From Enchytraeus crypticus (Eukaryota; Annelida; Clitellata; Enchytraeida; Enchytraeidae): a DNA stretch of 64,000 bases. The notes under the pieces are model-generated. The model had not been told where the DNA came from, made no database searches, and saw only the letters and a list, made by a program, of their open reading frames with translations. The DNA lies in contig CAJHZI010000200.1 in assembly GCA_905160935.1 (NCBI GenBank), positions 453,001-517,000 of the forward strand, written 5' to 3'. A program made the position numbers and the translations under genes. The number at the start of each line of letters is the position of its first letter. Position 1 is the first letter of the stretch. Below, one piece after another: positions 47,501-56,563 of this stretch.

Positions 47501-50500
47501 CACGTGCTAGAGAATTCGGAACGTGTTACAAACGCATGAGAGAAGAAGGCAAGCCATATGGCAATGAATTTCAGTAGTCAAGTTAAGAATGAACTATTGA
47601 GTTAGCTAGATTTATGGATTAATTTTTATCAAGAGATGACCATATCTGTCTGGTTTGACGGATCTGGAAGAAAGATGAACGACAGACAGATGAGATATGA
47701 AATTTAAATTTTGAAGTCAATATTTTCATCAAATATGACATCAAGGTTTTTAGCCTTGGGAGTCGGAGTGAGAGCAAGATTTTGAAAATAGATGGAAGAA
47801 TTGGCTATTTTGGTTCTTTGCTGGGGGGTGCCGATTAAAAGATATTCGGTTTTAGAAGGATTCACAGAGAGACGATTGCAAGAAAACCATGAATAAACTT
47901 TGTCAAGAATAGATGAAAGGTGTTGCAATTTCAAATCAGAATCTGAGCTAGAAAATGAGATGTACAGCTAGTATTATCAGGATAGAAGTGAAATTTATTG
48001 AAGCATTGTCTAAAACATAACTGAGTGGGGTAGTGTAGAGGGAAGTACAGATCCTTGGAGCACACTACGAAGAAGATGTAGCTCAGGAGAGCGTTCATTA
48101 TCTGTAATAACAGATTGAGTGCGGCCAGAAAGATAGGAGGAGATCAGAGAGAAAGCAGAATCAGAGATACCAAAGTTTCATTTATTAAATAACAATTTAT
48201 TTAATAAAATATTAAATAACAATCAAAAAGAATAATGGCATATCAAAAGGAATGTTATAGATGATTTAATGACCAACTCGTATGTGGACATAAAGAGGAA
48301 AACAGAAGATAGAGAGGCGTTATATACCATGGAACTGCCAGTAGGCAGTGCACTAAGCGACATTACATTTATAACTTGATCAAATCCGATTCTGATTCTG
48401 GCCAGATTTAAGTTTGACATCCGGTTTCAGTTCCGTCAGATTTGAAAAACTCATATCCAGTGCACCCTAATAGGAACAATAAAACTTACACTTTTTAACA
48501 GACTGCTTCCAGGCCTGCATGCCGTCCATAGTGTCAGGCGGCACGTCATCCTTAACTCCACCTGAGAGTGCAACCATACCTCCCCCCGCACCTCCCACCT
48601 GTTCCAACCTCTCCGTTATCAAATCTAACTTCTCCTGCACTACAAACATAAATATAATAAATCAGAGTACAAATTATTCATTTCTCAAAGTTTGCGAAAT
48701 TTCATCACTTATTACTGCAGGATGAACTCTCTACTCGAACCACAAACATAATGATCAGTATCAGAGAAGCTTTAACAATTTTGTTACTTGTTCAGCCACA
48801 CAATTAACCCTGATTTTAAAAATATTTATTTCCCTTTTAATGTCTTTAACATTACGTCAAAACAATTAATAGACGAAGATTAATGCAATAAAAATTAACA
48901 ATTTTCTAGCGAGCCATCAGTTTCAAAATTGAAGTTATTTCAATTTTAAGTAGGAATTCCTTTACATATAATTTGACTTTTCTATTTTAATACATTAGAT
49001 AAAACAAACCCATTAGAGGAAGCCTACATAAATCTCTTAAAACTGATATATAATCACTGAAACTTATTAGTTCTTAGACTCTCCTCTATTCATTTTCCAC
49101 CCGTAGGCATTACATTTAATTTAGAAATAAGAAAAACTTGAACAAGAATGAACGAGAGATGAATTCTGATCAAAATCAAGGCTAGAAAAAGAAATATACA
49201 GATGCGAGTTGTACGCTTTGAAGCAAAATTTTTTGGAAGTAACATCAAGTAGGTAGCTAAGTGAAGTAGCATATAGATAAAAAAAAGCAAAGGACCTAAT
49301 ACAGATCGTTTTAGAACGACACATAGGAAAGGCAATTCAAAACGGGTGATCAAAGCAGTGATCTTGACCAAAAACGATAGACTGTGTGCGACATAAAGAT
49401 ATGATAATGGAAGATAGAAATGATAGTGAAAAAGAAGATACAGAATTGCCAAAAACATGACTAAATTTACGCTTTTGGAAATTCTATTTCTTCTTTTAAT
49501 TCTATTTGAAATACAAAGAAGATTCAACTCTTGTAATTCAATTTGGCTCTTTTAGGTTAGAATGCAGTGGCATATTGTGTTGTATCAAAACCTTCTCACT
49601 GTACCAAACATTAAATCTGCCATGGGCAGACGCTCCTTCATGTTTTCTGCTCCTACAATATGGAACTTTCTGCCACAAGATCGAAGGTTTTATGGCAGAG
49701 AGTTTTGTATTACTGCTTTCCTGGGTAAGATAAAAACCCATCTCATACCGCCATCAATCTAAATTTTGATCCGCTTGCCTTGGATTTTGGACTTGCGCCA
49801 TTTTGATCTCGCTTTCTCTTGTGGTCTCTGTATACTCACTCATCATCGTGCCGTGCTATGGCGCCTGTTTGTGTAGATTCTGCAGGAGACGTTCCTGATA
49901 TTGCCTAATGGCGAGGAACCGGACGTTAAATTCTTACTGATATTGATAGATTGATTGATCTAGACAACCCGCTAGGTTCTTTATAGGAAGGGATGCCGGC
50001 TCGCGAAAGTGCTCGTCATATTATATCGTTTAAATTGTGATGCGAGACATTCTACCTGAGCGGCGTTTGCGGGAGAGAAATATATAACATATCAGTGCTG
50101 GAAAAGTACTTTACTTATACTTTCAAAATTACTTTTACTTATTACTTTTTGACGTTTTGGCAGTACCTTTACTTTTACTTCTCGATCTAGTAAAATGAAA
50201 TACTTTTACTTTTACCTTTCAATTTCTAAAAAAAAATTACTTCAACTTTTACTTTTTCTTTTGTGTTCTCTAAAAAAATACTTTAGTATGAAAGCACTGT
50301 TATCTGATCAAAAGAGAGGCATTAAGCATTATCTAGTGAAGATAATATTTGGAAGAACTTTAAATTATTTCAAACACATAAAAGTGTCGATGACTGACAG
50401 ATCATAATTGAACCCGCCCTTTGATCAAGATCAAAGGCGCTAATCTGAAATATAATGACACCGCTACGTCAGAGAGAAGCATTCAATCGATTATTAATAA

Positions 50501-53500
50501 TACGTAATAGACCTATGTCGTCTTTCAACTTGCAATGACTCATGTACGTTTTCAAATCATCTTCTGAGTCATCATGAATGACGATTTAACTTTCAGCGGT
50601 TTAATTGATAATGATCTTATTTCAGCTCTAATATCGGTTTATATACACCGGAATCATCTAATAATGTTATTAAACAATTTCATTCTCATTGTAATCTATC
50701 ATTTATTCACATTAACATTAGAAGCATTAATGCTAATTACTTAAAACTACTTAATTTTCTAAGTTTGTATGATCATTATTTTGATTTAATTTTACTGTCT
50801 GAAGTTTGGTCCACTAATCTTAATTACTTCGACAATGTCTTCAAGGATTACACTTTTATCTCCTGCCCACCAGCAACTCAACGTGCTGGTGGTGTTGGTA
50901 TATTAGTTCATAACTCCATTGCCTTTAAAACAGTTACCACTTCTAAGGATATAAATTTTTTCAATGATGCTGCTGAATGTTTAATAATTGATGCCATCAC
51001 TAAAAACAGTAATCTCCGTATTTATCTTTTCTATCGACACCCGAGTAAGTCAATACCTGAATTTATTGATACATTGTCTAATTTTCTTGCTGAATATAAA
51101 CCTACTAAGCGCAGTGCGATATGTGGTGACATGACCATTGACCTGCTTAAAATTAATTCGATCAGTGCCATTGAAAGATACGTTAATGTCTTGAGTAACA
51201 TGAACTTTACACCTTTCTCTATCCTTCCTACACACTATGTTAATAATTCTCAAAGTATTATCGATCACATATTCTGCAATTTCGGCTCAGAATTATCTAA
51301 CGTTTACTCACATACATGTAGTATTAAATCATTAACAGTTACAAGCGATCTAAGCGACCATTTTTCTAACATTGTCCTTATAGTGTCAAATAAAAATAGA
51401 GTCGACTACTCTACACGGCCAATGATACGAATATTCTCTAATAAAAATATCAGCAACTTCAAATATCACCTCTCGTCATTAGATTGGGGTCAAATTTACA
51501 ACTCGTCTAGCATTGATAACTCTATTGAATTTTTAACGTCAACCTTGATCAATTCAACCGAGAAAAACTTTTCACTAGTTCAGTGTTCGCGTAAGAGATT
51601 TAACGATAAGCCATGGTTGACTAATGAATTAAAGAAACGAATTAAAATAAAAAACGATATGTACTGTAACTTCAGGAAAACGAAAAACAAAGATATTGAA
51701 CTGAAATATAAATATTATCGAAAGTTGCTAGAGAAAGACATTGAGAGTTTTCGGAAAATTTCTTTTAAAAATCTACTCAATAAAAGAACAAATTCGATTA
51801 GAAATATTTGGAAGACTTTAAATAATATAACTAGCCACAATAATAAAACAAAAAATACCACTATTGAGCGTATATGCTCAAATAGTAGAACAATTACAAA
51901 CAAACAAGAAATCATCAATGAATTTAATAACTATTTTGCCAATATCGGCAAGAATCTAGCTAATACTTTCGCTAAAAGTGATATGGAGTTTAAACATTTT
52001 CTCGGTGAAAGTTTTCCCCATTCAATTTTTTTAGCTCCTTCTTCACCTAATGAAGTTTTCAATGTGATTCAAAGCCTCAATAGAAGCTCATCCACTGGCC
52101 ATGATTCAATTTCTACAAAAATCTTACAATTATCAGCCCATCATTAAACCTATCGCCTTCATCATTAATAATTGTTTCGAACAATGGTACTTTCCTTCCT
52201 ATTTAAAAATTGCGAAAGTTATTCCGATTCATAAAAAAGGTAATACTGATGACACTGAAAATTACAGACCTATATCTTTGCTCAATATTTTAAGCAAAAT
52301 ATTTTAAAAGATAATTTTTAAACGTACCAGTGACTTCTTAAACCATTTCAATACTCTATATGAGCACCAATTTGGTTTTAGGACAGGTCACTCTAGAATT
52401 GATGCTTTATTTAGTGGTATGAATATGATAAAAACTGAAAATGCTAAAAACAATCGTGTACTGGGTATCTTTCTAGACCTCAGTAAAGCCTTTGATACGG
52501 TTGATCACAATATTCTACTATATCAACTAAATAATTATGGTATATGAGGTAGAGCCTATGACTTATATAAATCGTACCTTTCTGATAGGCAGCAATTCAC
52601 AGTTATTGGTGACAATACTTCCCACACAAAGAAGCTATCAATTGGCGTTCCTCCAGGCTCAATCTTAGGTCCTCTTTTATTTCTAATCTATGTGAATGAT
52701 ATGCAGTATGCTTGTTCTAATGCGTCTTTAAAACTTTTTGCAGATGACTCAAATCTATTTGTAGTAGTTAAAAATCTTATTGAATTGAACCAATCAGCTA
52801 ATTCGGCCTGCTCTGAAATAAGCCTCTGGTTCATATACAATCGATTAACAGTAAATTGCGCCAAATCAGCGTATATACTATTCCATCCTAAAATTGACGA
52901 CGACAGTTTTATTAAATCTAATGATCTTTGCATCAAACTAAATAACAGCCTAATTAATAGGGTTCATGTTACCAAATTTCTTGGTATACTACTTGATGAT
53001 AAACTCTCGTTTAAAGATCACATTAATTTTCTAGTCTCAAAGGTGAATAGTCTAAATGATATGCTTTACAGACGAAGAAACTTAATTCCCATGAATTGTC
53101 GCAGAGATCTTTATTTTGCCCTCATTCATTCAAGAATTCAATATTTAATTGAAATTTATGGTAAAACGTCTTTAAATCTGTTACGTCCACTCCAAATCTC
53201 TTGCAATAGAGTTCTAAGAACTTTGCGAAATCAGCATAAATTCTATCAAGTTAATCAATTATACGTTAACTATGGCACTTTACCACTTTATCAACTTTAT
53301 AAATTATCTGTCTAGAAAATTATCTATAAGAGTCTCAATTATAATGGTGTAATGTCGATAGCCGTTAGAGATATTTTCAGCACTCTACAGTTAAGTCATT
53401 CTTATGATACCAGGCTATCTAACACTAATTATATATATTCCAATTCAAATCCTACCTTTCTTAAATCCTATATATATGATTGTATTTTTGAATGGAACAA

Positions 53501-54048
53501 AATCCCTACTGTGATACGTAATTCTCACTCAGCTAAATCGTTTTTATCCAAATTAAAGAGCTACTTTAGCTCATTGTTATAATAAGTTTCATTGTCATAA
53601 GCATTTAATTAATCTCTAATAATACAATATCATGGGATTCGTTGATTGCGTTTCAACATTAATTATTTTTATTAGTTTGTTTCTTTGAAATTGTATACTG
53701 GGCTATCTTGTTTAATTATTTATAGAATTTTTCTTAAGTTTCAATTTTGAACTAATTAAGTGCTACTCTGCGTTCTGTTTAGTTCCCTGTGTTTCTCTGT
53801 AGTGATTCGCTGTAGCTCAGATTTATCAGCAGAAGCAATATTCTCTTTTTAAATTCCTGTTGTTATTATTTCAAACTTTAGTAACTAGAATTTATTTTAC
53901 TTGTACTTCCGGTTTACTTCTTTTTTGCCTAGTTATTTTTCAATTTGTATGATTGAGGGGTGGTAAACTAGATAGGTTACTTGTGATCTCTTTGACGGCC
54001 TTGTTTTTGTATGTCACTGTATATTTTGAGTGTATCGAAATAAACATA

Positions 54049-54090
<42 letters not shown>

Positions 54091-54258
54091 CGTCATTCAT
54101 GGAAGCCACTGCTTTGATCCACTAGATGAAAGGCACTGTGTTGAATGCAACACAATTGCAATTAATGCTTAGATATAACCTGTAGAATCTGTTGAATTCT
54201 GTTCATCGGTGTAACTACATTTATATGCTTATACATGGATATATATACATGTATACAA

Positions 54259-54335
<77 letters not shown>

Positions 54336-55125
54336 TCCTTATATATACAGACGGGAGCAAAAAAAACTAATCCCCTAGCGAGATCTAAATAACTTTAAGA
54401 AAACTCAAAAATTTCTCTACGAAATTTACGGAGCTTCTAGCGGAGGAATTTCGGCGTATATCCTGAAAATTTGATGAAAATCTATTTAGCAGAAAAAATA
54501 TTACAGCGTTTCTACGAAAAAAGTGCAAAATCAGTTTTAACAAGGCTTTTTTTGCCAAAATTCTTAATAATTTGGACAAAACTCAAAATTGTTTTACATA
54601 ATTTTCGGAGCTTCCAGAAGACGAATTTCTACACATATCCTGCAAATTTGGAGAAAATTTATTCAGAAGTAACAATAATACAGCGTTTCTTCTAAAAAAA
54701 TGTTTAAACCAATTTTAACAAGGCTTTCTTAAACAAAAGTACCGGACATTTTCTTCAAAATTTAGGAATAATTTTAACATAAGAACGAATTTTAAGCGTC
54801 ACTTATTGGAGTAGCTAACAAGGTAGTACAGGTTTAAACTCCATCACTTAAGTAAACGGCCCTTTTCAGGGTCGTTGTTTTCTTTAAAAGGAACGACTGA
54901 CATTTCGAAAAGTCTTGTTAAAATTGATTTTAGCACTTTTCTCTTTGAAATGCTGTAATTTCGTAACTAATGAAAATATTTTCATCAAATTCGCAGGTTA
55001 TACGCAGAAATTCCTCCCCTAGAAGCTCCGAAAATTTCGTAGAGATATTTTGAGTTTTTTTGAAGTTATTGAGATTTCGCTAAGGGATTATTATTTTTTG
55101 CCCCAGTCTGTATATATATATATAT

Positions 55126-55190
<65 letters not shown>

Positions 55191-56512
55191 CATGTTGTGT
55201 CCGGGTCGTTTGAAGTATTTGACCAACCGGTGACTGCACGTGTCGTAGAAGGCGACTAAAGCACTAAGATCCATACCAACGTCAGAAAGGGCATTCGGTT
55301 GGTGAGCGCCTAGGCTCCAGTAATTGCCGCATCCTCCTTTCATCCATTTTGTCTAGCATCTGGCTTGTGATCCAAAGTTTTTTACCTGTATTTGCTTTAC
55401 GAAAGCCATAAACTTCTTTTGCACCTATTTTAATAGCCTCTTTTAGCTGACACCATCTTTCATTTACCTCTGTTCTTTCGTAGACCTTCATTTCCTTAAC
55501 TTCTCTTTCAACTACTTCCTGAAACTGACTTCTTTTCTCGTTCAATCCGTTCAAATTCCATCTCTAACTGCTTTTCTTCTTAAGTATTTTCTTCCGCTGA
55601 AGCCCTACTTTTGCCATTACTAGATTTTGGTCTGAATTAACATCGGCTCCTGGATAAGCCCTTGAATTCTTCACACTATTTCTGTACCGTTGCTTCATCA
55701 GAATGTAGTCTATCTTCCTCGTATGGTATCTTCCCTCGTTTCCAGTGTTTCCTGGTTTCTTCCACGTGTAACGCCTTCTCTTCTACTAATCGCATTCTAT
55801 TGCAACAAAAGTCAACCAGTTTCTGTCCTCTCTCCTTTTTTTTCTAGACCATATTCCCCAACTTCATTTCCATTTCTCTCTTCACCCACCACCGCGTTCC
55901 AATCCCCCATAACTATCACTTGATCTGTGGCCTTTTTCCATTAATGAGTCCTTCAATTTTTTCGCACATCGCTTCAATTTCCTCCTCCTCTGAGGCTGAT
56001 GTAGGCATCAGCATTATCAGGCATTATCCCCCAAGAAATAATGGTATGATGTATAATATGTAATTAATTATATATTATAATTAATATTATACCCATGGAC
56101 GCTGGATCCTTTGGATCCCTGGAGATATAATAAATATTAATCATCGTCATCTTCCCTTAAATACCCAGTTTAACTAGTTTCAGGATACGAATAGACTTTA
56201 ACTCCATTCATTTAAATATATAATAAATATTAATAATCGCCTCTATAGGCATCCCACTACTAGTCTTATATCTCTAGCTGCACAAAGAATAGAAGAAGAT
56301 GATACATAACTTATCTTCAACCTCAGGTCATAAAAGTTTGAAAAAGTCTGTAAACCACTCCCCAGTATTTATGTATACCTTCCACCTCCAATACTGCAAG
56401 ACACATGATTGATGCTTCATTTGGTGATGATTGGAAGGTATAGATTTTACATTTAAAAAACTTTCCCAAGCCAATCACACTGAATACTGTCAATAGTGTT
56501 ATCAACATTTAC

Positions 56513-56563
<51 letters not shown>

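Larger units (their letters stand above)
50580..54086 (+). mobile_element. CR1/Jockey-group LINE family D, long copy
   Basis: Endonuclease-linker ORF (50765-52147), RT blocks (52190-52690), RT palm to C-terminus (52692-53315, 53352-53582), 3' UTR and a (TC)n tail at about 54048-54086. It is the longest D copy in the window, 3.5 kb. Relative to the 14-kb copy it lacks a few bases at about 52143 (a frameshift) but retains an open linker-thumb junction at 53036. It shares three stops with that copy. Confidence 0.92.
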
